Notes under the pieces: model-generated
Told to the model about the DNA's origin: nothing
Databases searched by the model: none
What the model saw: the letters and a program-made list of their open reading frames with translations, nothing else
Shown: piece after piece, positions 23,601-34,899 of the stretch
Layout of the letters: every line of letters begins with the position of its first letter
Position numbering within the stretch: the first letter of the stretch is position 1
Position numbers and translations under genes: made by a program
Origin: Aquatica leii
Taxonomy: Eukaryota; Arthropoda; Insecta; Coleoptera; Lampyridae
DNA length: 64,000 nt
Direction: 5' to 3'
Assembly: GCA_035610365.1 (NCBI GenBank)
Contig: CM069435.1
Location: 20,759,123-20,823,122, forward strand

Positions 23601-23796
23601 ACTGACATTTACCACTCTGAAGATGCAAGCTGCAAAGACTATGGAGACGTCAGTTTGTTTGGGTTCACGAACGACAATACGGCAAAAGCCAAGTTCTACT
23701 TCTTGTTTTGGCTCTCAAGGAGAGACTAGTACCAAGCCTAAAAAGCCTGGGTGTTTAACTACGACGCGGTCTAAGGCGAAAGTCGCTTATAATCAT

Positions 23797-24435
23797 AAAC
23801 AAAATAATAATATATGAAATAGTATACATGGTTCCTTCTATTAAAAAAAAAACCATAGAAAATACCCAAATTGGATTAGATGTTTTTAAGTGTAACAAGC
23901 TCCCTAATTCCCCTATAAGAAAAACGAATTCAAAATAGATTAAGATGTAAAATAAGTACTTTTATTGGAAAAGATTAACGTAATCTACAACTTAAGGTGG
24001 TTTTACTAAAATCCTAACCATATCACTAAAAGTCTTAAACAAAAGTGTCTTTTCCCGTTTCTATTTAACACCTAAATACAAGTGACCCTACAAAAAAATA
24101 GATCAACAAAAGATGGGGCTACCCAATCAACGCTAACTAATTGTTTATCTTTAGTTTGGTTATTTTGAACATGGACAAGGTTAAAACGATTGTGCATAAA
24201 ATACAAACAAAGAGGAATAAAAATTTATTAATTTGAGGTATTGATTGAGGAAGATTCACAAGTCTAGGAGCAATCGTTGATGGAAATAGGTAGACTACTA
24301 CATAGCCTGTAAACTGCTGCTAACACTTGTTATTTTTGGCGTGTTATCTTTTGTAGTTGTCTCGTATGTATCTGTTCTTCAAAAATTTGTTTGCTGGTAG
24401 CGTTACTTATTTTCTAGGATCTGCGCATGGTCTTG
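23797..24435. other. Non-coding stretch between two PLEs
   Basis: AT-rich. No gene or repeat delimited. Confidence 0.45.
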
Positions 24436-25640
24436 ATCAGAGAGTTCTTCTGATGAAGATGGTGGGATGATGTCGCATGCAAATATCAATCTGTGTTTGT
24501 CTTCTTGCGGTAAATCAAATATATTTGCATTTTATTAGTACATCTAAGAATAGCGGTTGTCCATCCTGTGCCGCTTCCATTGTAAAACCTGATGCTAACG
24601 TAGTTGTTAATGTAGCTCAGAAATCTCCGAAAGCAGATGGCAAATGTGTCATCCATATAGCCATACTAACATTTTGGGTTCTTGTCTTAGATTGCACCAC
24701 TCGCTTCTTCCTCGAACGTTTCCATAAAGATGTTAACGAAGACCGGTAACAGTAGTGATCCCATGACGGCTTCGCTTATTGTTCGTACTATTCTCAGTTT
24801 CAGAGAAAGTAGGGGTTTGCTAGGCACCATTTCAAGTAAATATTCTCCTAGTCCTTGAGGAACGACGTGTTTGGTGTAATGTCTATAGCCTCTATCACGG
24901 TAATATTAGTCAACAATAACTCCACATCAAAATTTACGAGAATGTATTCGCTGGTTACTTCTTGTTGCTTGACTAGTTCCACTATATGTTCGGGGTCCTC
25001 CACAAAATTGATGGTCTAGCCGATGAGTTCCTCGCAACGTGTCTGGCTAGCTCGCAGATTGGTGATACACAGGTACCTATAATTAAACAAAGAGGATTGA
25101 AACGTTTATAGATTTTTGGTAGTCCATAGAGTCATGATGATCTTATCTCTAATGACAGCAATGGTCATTGTTCTAGCTGATATATTCATAATTTCTTAAT
25201 AACTTCCCTTGTCCGTCGCTTGATCTTCGTCGTGGGGTCCGTGTTTAAATTCTGTAGTCTGCCTTGTCCATTACCACAGTTGCGTAACCTTTGCCTGCTT
25301 AAAACACGATAATATTTGACTTGTTTCTGATGTCCCGTAATGCTTTCTCCTCGTTGCTGGTAATATTGCTGGTAGGTGTTTTGGATTTCCTGAAAATCCT
25401 CAACAGGTAAGTTTCTGATAACATTCAACCTCCGCGATTGCTTTTTCTTCTGTTATTTTGATCGGAGACAAAGTTCTAAGACTACCGTACCTTCTTCTAG
25501 TATCGAACGCCTGCGAAATTTCATAATAGTCTTCTTGGTATCCAATTCGGATGTTGCTCTGTTCGTCTTCTTTTTTGCGTAGGGGATTTTCAAAGACAAA
25601 AACAACTAATACGGCTATTAATTATTTGGCAGCACTGGGA
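24436..25640 (-). pseudogene. Penelope-like reverse transcriptase remnant (another family)
   Basis: On the minus strand: DPTTKIKRRTREVIKKL (the DKGNATV-to-TT-K-IQ region), LRASQTRCEELIG, TINFVEDPEHIVELVKQQ, YILVNFDVELLLTNI (motif A), SLLLPVFVNIFMETFEEEA (end of motif B), YMDDTFAICF (motif C, MDD), GFTMEAAQDGQPLFLDVL, then a KTNTD-YLHATSSHH-like stretch and HQKNSLIK at the window-left end. It is more diverged than the copies at 22.6 and 51.5 kb, with many breaks. The GIY-YIG domain is not seen. Two neighbouring PLEs of different families sit in the same strand here. Confidence 0.8.
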
Positions 25641-27900
25641 ACAACAGATGTTTCTACGATCTATTTTCGAAAGAAGTTCGATCATTCTTCTGAAACTACC
25701 GCTTGTGCTAGACTTTGAGCATGATTCATTTTGTCCTCGACAAATAATTATTAAATAATTTTTTTAACATTTCTCTTCGATGTTTCGAGGTCTTTTTCCT
25801 TCTATAATTTATCAAAACTCTCTTTCTCTTCTTATAGGGTTTTGGTGAGTTTTTTTACATAAACATTCATCAAATAAAATGTACAAACGGCAGTCCAAAA
25901 TAAAACTAAAAACTGGCGTTTTAAAACTTAATATTTTAGTTGAATAACTTTAGGCACATTTAATACGCGCAAAGATTGTACGAGGCATAATAAAGCGTAT
26001 AGACGTGTTCAACATTAGAAACAACTACGTACATATTTCAGTTGCGTGAATGATATTATTCTTTTTTTAATGAAAAATATACTAATAAAGTAAAACACAA
26101 CCAAAATATCTTCGGCATCCAAATGTGAACTAAATTACGTATCTGTAGGTTGAAAACGGAAGCGTACCTTTCTGATCAATTTTATTGCATTGTTCATTCA
26201 ATTAACTCGCTTTTTAAATTAGAATTTCATAATAATGATATAAAAAATGCTACTGAGAAAACCAATTTTTTCGAAAGTTCAACGACCTTCCGAATCAACT
26301 TAACGCACTTATATTTTACATTAACATTGCTAAGATTTCATGACAACTTTTCTCTACTTTCCCAATTCATACAAGACAATTTTCAACATAAAGTTAATTT
26401 TCCTTGAATTTTAACTAAGATCAAATTTGAAATAAATATGTCTACCCTAACTTAAAAAAAACCTTTGTATTAATGTTTCTAAACGGTAAGTGACATTAAA
26501 GACTGTGTTAACTTAAAAATGTCCAAAACAATCTCAAAAATAAATATCAGAAATTTTCAGTTCGTTTATACACAGAAATAAAAAGTTATTGCTAGTGTTC
26601 AAATAGCTTAAAAGTAGCAGACAAATACATTGCCCGAGTGGGTAAGAATGTTAACGACTATGTGCATATGTCTCATGCTATCAACAAGCGTATCCTCTAT
26701 AATTAAAATAAATCTCTAATCCTTGCATCAATAGTAGGGTGACAAAGGTAAACAAATTACCCTATGTCTACTGAAATATATTTCCGATTGCAGCACTTAC
26801 ATCGACGCTTTGATTTTCCAATATGTTACAATGGTGCGAGGGTTCGATTTATGTGATAAGATGCAAGTTTCGTCCCCATCTTTTAAGTAAGCAATTTGAC
26901 CACGAGCGTGTAAGTTTTTCTCTGTACAAGTTTGTCTTTAATTTAGGTTCGAAAGTACTTTTCAAGCTTTAAATTTCGTCAAAATACAACACATTCAAAC
27001 TTAACAATTAAGTAAATGCATTGATGTTTAATGATTTTTTATGAACTAACTAATTTTAGTATTAATAATATCACAATAATGATGACCTTAAAGTATTAAA
27101 CAGGTCGAAACATGTCATTAGATTAAATACTTTTCTAATTGATTAGACAACGATTAGAGTGTTTCATTTCACTATTATCAATTAAAAGTTCAAATGGATT
27201 TTTTCGAAGATTTGAACAATTCATTTTGTTAACAATTATTGTGACCAAAACATATTTAAACATGTAATTGTAATAGTGCGATTTTTATAAAAATAGTCAT
27301 AATTAATTTTTCTGCAAATTTGTTTATAGATGAATTAAACAATTATTAACATATTAAAAAAAACTGATGTGGTCACCACACGACTTTCCTACAAGGAATT
27401 TCTACATATTCAAGTCAAGAGAATATAGAGAATTCAGAAAACTTAGGTTTATAATTTTATTTGTTTAAAAGAGTACCAAGTATTACACATTAGACAATTT
27501 TTATATAAAATTTTTTCATCCTATCCACTTTGAAGTGATATGTACACGTTTGTATCGACTGCCTAGCATGATATAATTTTTTTGGAATTTGTCTCCTCAA
27601 TTTCATTAAGATATAACTGAAACATGGTAAATTGAGGTTATGTTGTCGTATCCACTAACCCCTATATTTGTGCGCCTCGATATTGCTTTCCACTTTAGTA
27701 AATCAGTTTTTTTTTTCTAGAAAATCGTTGCATGCAGGATTCGAACCTAGATAATCTTTCGAAATCATTTTAATTTATAAATCAAATACCTAATAAACTG
27801 TTAATGTTATAAAATTTGTTTATTTGAAAAAATTGTTAGAAAGAATGATCTTTATAAGAAACAATAAATTCAAATAATTTACATATGTACAAAATTATAT
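25641..27900. other. AT-rich non-coding stretch
   Basis: No gene supported. A B-box-like word on the minus strand (27733-27743) and a gggttcgatt word near 26842 lack matching A boxes at tRNA spacing. Confidence 0.45.
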
Positions 27901-27904
27901 AAAA

Positions 27905-28085
27905 AAACTGTGAAAAACAACGGATGCACCCACTTCCGGTATCTTTATCAGAACCATCTTTTGAAAGAACCGAGAGAATATAAAAAGTCAGCTCTACACC
28001 AAATTTCAAGTTACTAGGACTTTTGGTTCGAGAGTTATCGTGGGTACATCGTTAGACACACACAGACACCCAAAAATTTTTTGTC
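27905..28085 (+). repeat. Dispersed-repeat-like segment ending in acacacagacaccc
   Basis: A GC-richer block reading caccaaatttcaagttact, then tttggttcgagagttatcg, then an acacacagacaccc run. This wording recurs in insect genomes at repeat ends as far as I recall. No second copy in the window confirms it. Confidence 0.3.
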
Positions 28086-29321
28086 AAAAATACATTTTTA
28101 CTTTTCTATAAGAACAGTATAGCAATCGCAATAAAATTTGATTTATATTTATAAAAGTAATATGTGCCTAAGTGACGACGAAAAAACTACCGAGAAAGTC
28201 GGGTTGGTAGAACCACCTACGAAAATTCCGCGATAGAATTTTGTTTTCACTATTTACGACTTTGACAATGACAATTCTGGCTGTAAAGTGAAAAACTTAT
28301 CTGCATACCCAAATAAGCTTGATGTTTTTTTAGGAAGGATATTAGGAGAAATAAAGCTGAAAAGACAAATAGATACTACTCATTTCTAAAAAAACATAAA
28401 ATTGGAGATTAATCGCGTCTAAAAAGATGGAAATCTGTTAATTGAAAGAAAATATAGTGTTTCTTTGCCGTAACGATTCTAATGCCACAAATGAAAAATT
28501 TTAATTTTCAAGATTACTGGGTACCAGACGCATATTTAGCAACTCTAATTTTTGGACGTCTCCTGAAGCGTTATCGTTTCGTACTAATTTTACGGTTGCT
28601 ACATTTCACAGATAATAATGTGAAATCCACTGGAAGAGATAGTTTGCGTAAAACACGAACAATTGTTGATCATCTGAAAACAACGTTTAAAAATAATTTT
28701 TCCAGAATTTATGTAAAGATGAAAGCCTTATACAAAAACAGAATATTCCATTAAAGAAACTTTGGTATCAATTTGGTATCAAATTTTTTACGCTTTGCGA
28801 TTGTAAGACAAGCTATATTTTGGACTACAGTACATGCACAGGAGCGACTATAAATTTGACAAGAACTGGAAGAGACAATTTTGAAAAATCGGGAGATGTA
28901 GTTATGGCTCTTATGACTCCTTATTCGAACAGAGATCATACGTGATTTGTTGACAACTTGTATCCTAGTCCAACATTATTTTCCCGTCTCCATCATTCAA
29001 AAACAAATACTTGTGGAAGGGTCATGACGTTCAGGAAACATATGCCCAAACTTACGCAAAAGTTAAATTCGGGAAAAGTTATCATCAACCTACAAATGTC
29101 TTTTAGTACTAAAATGGAAAGATAAACGTGCATACTCACAAGTTGCTTTACAGCTGAAATAAAGGATACAGAAAAATCCATCATCGTATAAAAGACCAAT
29201 TTCTAAAGCCTAGTTGCAGAATTATATATAATTTAAACATGAAATCCGTAGGTAAATGTGATATGATTATTCTTCCGTCAATGGAGTGTGCCAGAAAAAG
29301 TGTCAAATGGTACAAAAAAAG

Positions 29322-29333
29322 CTTATTTTCATC
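29322..29333 (+). repeat. Target-site duplication, left (cttattttcatc)
   Basis: Exact 12-bp copy of 29494-29505, bracketing the 160-bp insert in the piggyBac gene. Confidence 0.85.
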
Positions 29334-29493
29334 AATTAGTAAATTGTTGTTGAATCCCAATAGGAGGTCGTGTGGAAAGGTTACAAATTAATTTGCTTTA
29401 GAATGTTGGCGACGTTTCGCAGACTAGACCTGTGTCTGCTTCTTCGGGCCAAATTATTCTATGCAACTGTTTGCAATGAACAAGTTTACACAC
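29334..29493 (-). mobile_element. 160-bp ribozyme-bearing Penelope-type insert
   Basis: A short non-coding insert defined by exact 12-bp TSDs within piggyBac coding sequence: the reading resumes with the same FxH bases on the far side. Its only recognisable content is a hammerhead motif on the minus strand. TSD length equals that of the element at 18755 and nearly that of the PLE at 50648. No inverted arms are present, so it is probably a 5'-truncated copy. Confidence 0.75.
29406..29452 (-). ncRNA. Hammerhead ribozyme motif
   Basis: The minus strand reads CCGAAGA (consensus CUGANGA with U4 changed to C), then helix II GCAGAC/GUCUGC (six perfect pairs), GAAAC-GUC, and helix I UUGGC/GCCAA (five perfect pairs, 29448-29452 with 29406-29410). 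Helix III is AC/GU with no loop, so activity would need a dimer. The U4 change should weaken or abolish cleavage. Confidence 0.7.
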
Positions 29494-29505
29494 CTTATTT
29501 TCATC
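29494..29505 (+). repeat. Target-site duplication, right
   Basis: cttattttcatc, partner of 29322-29333. Confidence 0.85.
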
Positions 29506-29576
29506 CTTCTCATGAATAAGTTTTGAATGCGTTCCAATTACATAAAATAAAGAGCCGAGGGACAAACCGTAGTGTG

Positions 29577-29725
29577 AATTCAGTGCACAAGGTGTGTGAA
29601 ATCCTTGTGTAATCTGTGAAATGTTTGTAGTCTTATTGAAATCTGTGAATTTTTAGTGAAATCAGTGTATTCCGACGAGTAATCACTGTAAAATCCGTGT
29701 ATTCACAGTGAAATCTGCAGAATAA
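29577..29725 (+). repeat. Subterminal short repeats, left
   Basis: About seven imperfect words built on GTGAAATCNGTG / GTGTAATC within 150 bp. They match the style of the words at 37225-37335. In several DNA transposon groups such arrays bind the transposase; that role is an inference here. Confidence 0.5.
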
Positions 29726-30083
29726 ATGTGCCGCAATTTTATGAGTTTTCAATCTTCGTGCGCTCCCGGACCAAATCGCGATTCATCCGAGAATACGGCG
29801 GAAACTGTTGTAAAATGCTGCTTGCATTTTAAGTAATTTTGCTACTTCAGCGTTTTTACAAGGGTTGATGCGTCACATTTAAGAACAGTTTTTAATGTGT
29901 GTATATTCGTTTTAAATTTATTAAACCAATAATTAAGGTAAGATAACACAAAGAATTTAAATCGACAAGTATGTGGGTATGAATTGAATGAAAATTTATG
30001 TAATATTGTTCTGAACAAAAATTATTCAAAAAAAAAGATTTAATTTAATAATAACATACCTACGTATCTACTTTTTAAGCCAA

Positions 30084-33000
30084 ATGAAGATTAATTTTTT
30101 TCAGATGTCGAATACATCTGAGGATACGCCTAATGATTTTACACTAGGGCCCGAAAATACAGATGTTTTTGCTCCTGAAGAACTAAGTTTGGGTATTAAA
30201 TTACCAGATTATGTAAAAAAATTGCTCATTATTCATAGATTTGAAGACTGCGTTAATTGCAAAAATGTATGCAAATACTATAGAAGAGACTGAAAGATTT
30301 GCACGAGAAGAGCTCAGCTCACTAATTGAAGATTTTCCAAAATATTTTGGGGCATTATTTTCTAAAAATTCAAAGCGATTTAAGTTTGTTTCTGGTCGCA
30401 GACAAATTCTTAATCTATTAAGAAAAGTAACACGAAAAAGCATCGAGCAACCCCGAGTAAGAATAATCAAATATTGAATCGAAGTGGTTTACAAGAGAAT
30501 TGTGAGTGAGCGAATCCACCTCGGAATCTAGTGATTATCATTGTTCTAAGTATACAATGGCACCGAATTTAAGAGAAGAAAACTCCGCTATACTGCGACA
30601 ATTGAAATCATGGGCCAAAACTAGAGTAGATCAAATAAGGTTGGAATCTTTTTCACTGAACATTGACAGGATACTAGTAAGTTCGCAATACACTGAAGCT
30701 AAGGATCAAATATGTTATAAAATAACTTGCTTCTGTAAAAATTCTTAGCACTTCAAATGCTAAACATTAGATTTTGTCAAATTTCTTTCGACATTTATTA
30801 ACTAACTAAACAATTAAATGCATCAACTGAAACTAAAAAGTCAGATTTTCAAAAAAATTACGTCATTTTTCCGGCCGCCATTAGATTGTATATCAGATAT
30901 TCCAAGCACGTCTACAAATGTGAATTCCAAAATAAAAATGTTGTCGAATATTGTCATTTCCGAACTTGCTAACAGTGACGATAATTATGAAATGACGTCT
31001 AAAATTCAGGACACACATTTAATACCAAACATTGAAACTGTAACTGGTAATGAACCTACAGAAAACCGGGATGAAAAGATTTCGAAATGGTCCTCTTTGA
31101 AGTATTCAAGATCAAAGAGATTACGGCGAGCCCGAGAAAAAATAGCAAAAATCAGACCGTTATACCTGACTTTTTAAAAAAAAATGTGTGAAATTGTGGA
31201 AACCGTTCCTACTGCTACTGATAAAATCATATCTAATCTGTCAAAGAATTGTATTTCAAATGATACAGTTGAAGATCTGATTTCAAAAAGTGCGGCGTAG
31301 ACAAAGCAATTTTTAACAACTTTTTTGGGGAAAATTCTGTCCAATGCTTACGAAAATGCACGTTTATCCAATAACGTCAATATATTTGATGAGTATACTT
31401 AAAAAAATGTCTATCTACCTGTATTATACAGGAGGAAAATTGCTTTACGAAACATTTTACCAAAATTTAAAGAAAAGTATACCATCAATAACAAGTCTGA
31501 ATAGATACTTAAAAACGAATAGAAGTACTTTGAAAGAAGTGAGTTTGATTTTAAAGGTCTTGAAAGGCATTTGAAAGATAGAAAATTACCGAAGCTTATT
31601 AGGGTGTTTGAAGATGCAACTCGAATTAAAGGAAAGATCGAATATGATCCTATTTCTAACAAACTATTAGGTTTTGTGTTGAGAACAAAAAACAGAATAC
31701 CTGAAAATGATCAGTTTATTGAATCATCCGCTGAAGCAATAGACAATTATTTTAGAATTGGTATAAAAGCATCTTATGCTCACATTATTATGGCGCAGCC
31801 ACTAACAGTTGGAGCTCCGTCATTCTGTTTGACAATATTGGGAACGGATAATAAATTCACTCATTGCAATGTACTTGATAGATGAACATATATTGAAAAA
31901 AATGCAAAAGAATTTTCAGCGATACCCGTCTACTGAAAGCGATGCAGATAAAATCATCATTTCTTTTAAGCGAATCGAGATATGAAATAGACTGGAATTG
32001 GTATTATATGGATTTAGCTCAAAACAACACGATTTGCTTTCAAGACTGTGCATATTTTGACAACGTTTCGAACACGATTTTTGAAGTCAAACATAATGAT
32101 GCCAATAGGAAATAAAAAAGCATTTGTGGATCATTTGTTACTTTTGCTTTTCTAGATGATCGTCTCACATTATATGACAGAGTATATATAAAGTATAGTA
32201 TTCGCGATTTATTATGCGAATTTCGATGCTCATAATAAGGCATAATAGAGAAACCACTCTCAAAGATAGCTTCTTAACCTTGAACTGTTACACATCTGTA
32301 GAACTAAATGCGCGTATGTTATTAAAGTTGATCTTACTTACATGTTCAATCTTCAACAATTTTCAAGTCAAACTTGTGACAAGCAATTTCGAATGGCGAG
32401 ATTCATGACATCAACATATTTTACAGTTATCAATTTTACGATTAAAGACTTTTGGCAACGTATGACTAGAGTTCGAACAACAAATAATATTGTAAATGAT
32501 GTCCATAGTGACTTTGCTTTTCCTAGAGAAGAAAAAAAGCAACTTTGTTTAAAAACAATGCCGGAAATCACAGATGCAGATATGAGTTATTTGAACATTA
32601 AAGATTTGAACATTTTAGTGTTGATCTACCAATAAAACAATTAGACGAAGAACTTGACATTAAAAACATTGTCAGAGAAGAAGACTTTAATATAATTTTC
32701 AATCAAGAAGTATATTTAGAATCTGTAGACCTTAAAGATTTTTTTAATGAAGTTACAAATGCTATCAAAGCATACTCTTAATATGTTAAGATTAAACTTG
32801 AAAATAAACATATTATTATAAAAAAATCAGATGAATCGTCTGGTAGATTGAGTACAGACAGGTTAAAAAAGATTTGTAACATATAACAAAGAACCGCATT
32901 CTGATAATGAAGATAAAACAACAGAGCAAGAGATCTTTTGTAGCAGTTTTAAACAACCAAAACAAAAGGCAAAAGAAGCAAATATAACCGAAATTAGTAG

Positions 33001-33425
33001 AAGACAAAGATGTTGTACCACAGAATATATATGACAATTTAAAAGATATCAACATATTTTCCAATACTAGTACACTCGAAATATTTCTTGAAAAATATTA
33101 TGCGGTATGGTATGATCAACATTGGTACATAGGCAGGGTCTCAGAAGAAATAAATAAAAATTATTTCAAAATAAAGTTTTCAAAAGCTGAACTTGAAACT
33201 TTCATTTGGCCAAAAACTGAAGACGTTCAAATTGTGGAATTGAAATACCTATTTTATGGGCCAATAAATCTAGTTGGAAGCAATCCGTTTACATTGTGTC
33301 GAAGCGATTTAATCAATATTCAAAAGAAGTATAAATTGGCAAAGCAAAACGTATTACCATGATTGAAGAAAAATCAATTACCTACGTAAAATTCAAACAT
33401 AATCTCGTTGCTGATTTTGAAATTT
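30084..33425 (+). pseudogene. Decayed gene of an unnamed transposon-associated protein family
   Basis: Not assigned to a named family. In order: an acidic start with EELSLGIKLPDYVKKLLIIH; AREELSSLIEDFPKYFGALF; a basic linker ending SKRLRRAREKIAKIRP; DRKLPKLIRVFEDATRIKGK followed by IEYDPISNKLLGFVL and YAHIIMAQPLTVGAPSF with LGTDNKFTHCNVL; ESDADKIIISFKR; MPIGNKKAFVDHLLLLLF; FRMARFMTSTYFTVINF; and a C-terminal WYIGRVSEEINKNYFKIKF, FYGPINLVGSNPF block. EDATRI...VGFVL followed by a later DAD looks like an RNase-H-type (DDE) core, and I recall similar many-copy proteins in invertebrates. Multiple stops and frameshifts. The frame pieces at 30084, 30241, 30506, 30818, 31344, 31571, 32342 and 33100-33360 belong to it. 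Confidence 0.5.
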
Positions 33426-33722
33426 AGATTAAGTTGTATTTAAATGTATAAATAAATATGTTTATTTTGCTAAAATATACTGACTTCCTGAAAAATTGCA
33501 ACAGTTAGAACTTCTTATTGAAATTTTTAGGAAACGTCTATTTTCATGAAACAAAATGATGATTAAAACTTGAATAAGATCTAGACTGTAGTTTTTTGTT
33601 TTTTTCCTGTTGTTTCCATAGTAACATAGTAACAATAAATTTAAAGTAGTAGACTATTTAGTAATTCTCAAGTTTGCAAATTGTTGTTGTTTGTTCACAA
33701 TTTCATTCTGAACTTGATAAGA

Positions 33723-34701
33723 ATGCCGAGAGTATGTCAACATCAACATTTTGTCCAATTAAGTGATTTTGAACGTATTATTCGTATGAGAGAGGTCAGA
33801 TTTTCGATAAAAGAAATTGCTCGTCGTGTAAACCGAAATGTTTCATCGGTATTGAGATGTTGGTCTAAATGGTCCGAGGAAAGGGTTCAACATCGTCGCT
33901 GTGGATCTGGACGTCCTCGGAGGACTACAGATCGCGAAGAACGTCGCTTAAGAGTTTGGCCACAAGAGACAGAATGTCAATGTCATCTGTTTATAGCCGG
34001 ATAAAATCTTATGGGTTGCGTTCACATCGTCCATTTTTATGTCTTTCCCTTACACCACTTCATCGTCTGCGCAGACTAGAGTCGACCAACCAAAGGGTTA
34101 ATTAGGCGCAAGAATGGCATCAAATTATGTTTAGTGACGAGTCACGATTTTGCTTGTGGCCCACCATGATCGTAGGAGGGTCAGACGGATGCGTGGAAAA
34201 CGTAAAAATCCAACATTTTGTGTGGAACACAACACAGCCCTCACTCAAGAAGTTATGATATGGGGTGCAATATGTTATGGTAGCATATCATCCTTGGTCG
34301 TTATTGGCGGCAACCTAAACGCAGCTGGTTACATTGCTAATATGCTACAACCAGTTGGGGTTCCATATCTTTAAGGGTTTCAAAATCCCATTTTCCAGCA
34401 GGATAATGCGTGCCCTCATACGGCAAGGGCTACAACACGATTTTTGGAAGAAGCTAAAATTGCCGTCCTCCCATGGCCCCCTCGGTCGCCTGATTTATCG
34501 CCCGTTGAACATGTATGGTATATGATTGATAGGCGACTGGGTAATTTACCACACCCTCCAGATAATTTACACGATCTCCAGCTACGGATTCAAGGAGCTT
34601 GGGACGATATACCACAAGCAGCTATAGATCACTTGATTGATAGCATGCCAAGACGTCTAAATGAGTGCATTATAAATCGTGGCGGAGCAACTAATTATTG
34701 A
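33723..34701 (+). pseudogene. Tc1-family transposase, DD34E motif preserved, few breaks
   Basis: Begins MPRVCQHQHFVQLSDFERII with a paired-type helix-turn-helix (IKEIARRVNRNVSSVLRCW) and GSGRPRRTTDREERRLR. It continues SVYSRIKSYGLRSHRPF, then IMFSDESRFCLWP (first D), TALTQEVMIWGAICYGS, QNPIFQQDNACPHTARA (second D), PWPPRSPDLSPVEHVW (E, with 34 residues between), and ends GGATNY. All three catalytic acids are kept. Frameshifts lie near 33950 and 34160, and stops at 34103-34105 and 34372-34374. It is thus one of the less decayed genes here, about 325 residues in design, as usual for Tc1. Confidence 0.9.
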
Positions 34702-34899
34702 AAAAACTTTACTACTGTAAAATTTAAAAAAAATCGAAAAAAAATATTTACCGTTAAAAAATACTTTAAAACGTCTAGATTAATATATAAAAGGTTTGAT
34801 ATATACATTTGAAGTATTTTTTGAATTATAGCGTTCGTAGTGGAACAAGAATTTGACGCGCAAGTAGATAACCATACCGTCATATAGTTACGCAGAACT

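Larger units (their letters stand above)
19965..23796 (-). mobile_element. Penelope-like element, split by an RTE LINE
   Basis: A minus-strand PLE. Inverted arms lie at about 19976-20128 (minus) and 23567-23796 (plus), sharing accactctgaagat, tgggtgtttaactacga and gcggtctaa. The plus-strand arm has about 90 extra bases inside. Between them is the reverse-transcriptase part (22650-23600). The LINE at 20198-22634 was inserted later and carries its own TSD. Beyond the left arm, about 11-40 bases could be the one-sided extension. A possible degenerate TSD is aaacaaat near 19957 and 23797. The GIY-YIG half is missing. Decayed. Confidence 0.7.
28150..29551 (+). pseudogene. piggyBac-family transposase, 5' part
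   Basis: Fragments in order match piggyBac transposase: KTNRYYSFLKKHK, FQDYWVPDAYLATLIFGRLL, YRFVLILRLLHFTDNN, TRTIVDHL; then IKFFTLCDCKTSYILDYSTC, DNLYPSPTLFSRLHHSKTNT, CGRVMTFRKHMPK and KWKDKRAYSQ; and finally VLNAFQLHKIKSR at 29520-29556. The D of the cut-and-paste DDD set is plausible at DNLYPSP. Frameshifts and stops break it. A 160-bp ribozyme element (29334-29493) with its own TSD lies inside, and the gene is then cut at about 29552 by a larger insertion. Its cysteine-rich C terminus resumes at about 37380. Confidence 0.8.

Noticed and set aside
23600-23650. ctctgaagatgcaagctgcaaagac in the PLE arm, a possible hammerhead
   Set aside because: CUGAAGA and a UGCA/UGCA stem are present, but the GAAAC box and cleavage triplet are not; the 20-kb copy is worse. 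Kept only as an arm landmark.
24449-24475. ctgatgaag word on the plus strand, hammerhead-like
   Set aside because: It is the reverse complement of PLE coding (HHLHQKNSLIK) and lacks helix II and a GAAAC box at the right distance.
26630-26850. A-box-like gcccgagtgggtaag followed by gggttcgatt
   Set aside because: About 200 bases apart, too far for a tRNA or a simple tRNA-derived SINE head.
27725-27750. Perfect tRNA B box (ggttcgaatcc on the minus strand)
   Set aside because: No A box or cloverleaf at proper spacing; probably chance or a worn SINE trace.
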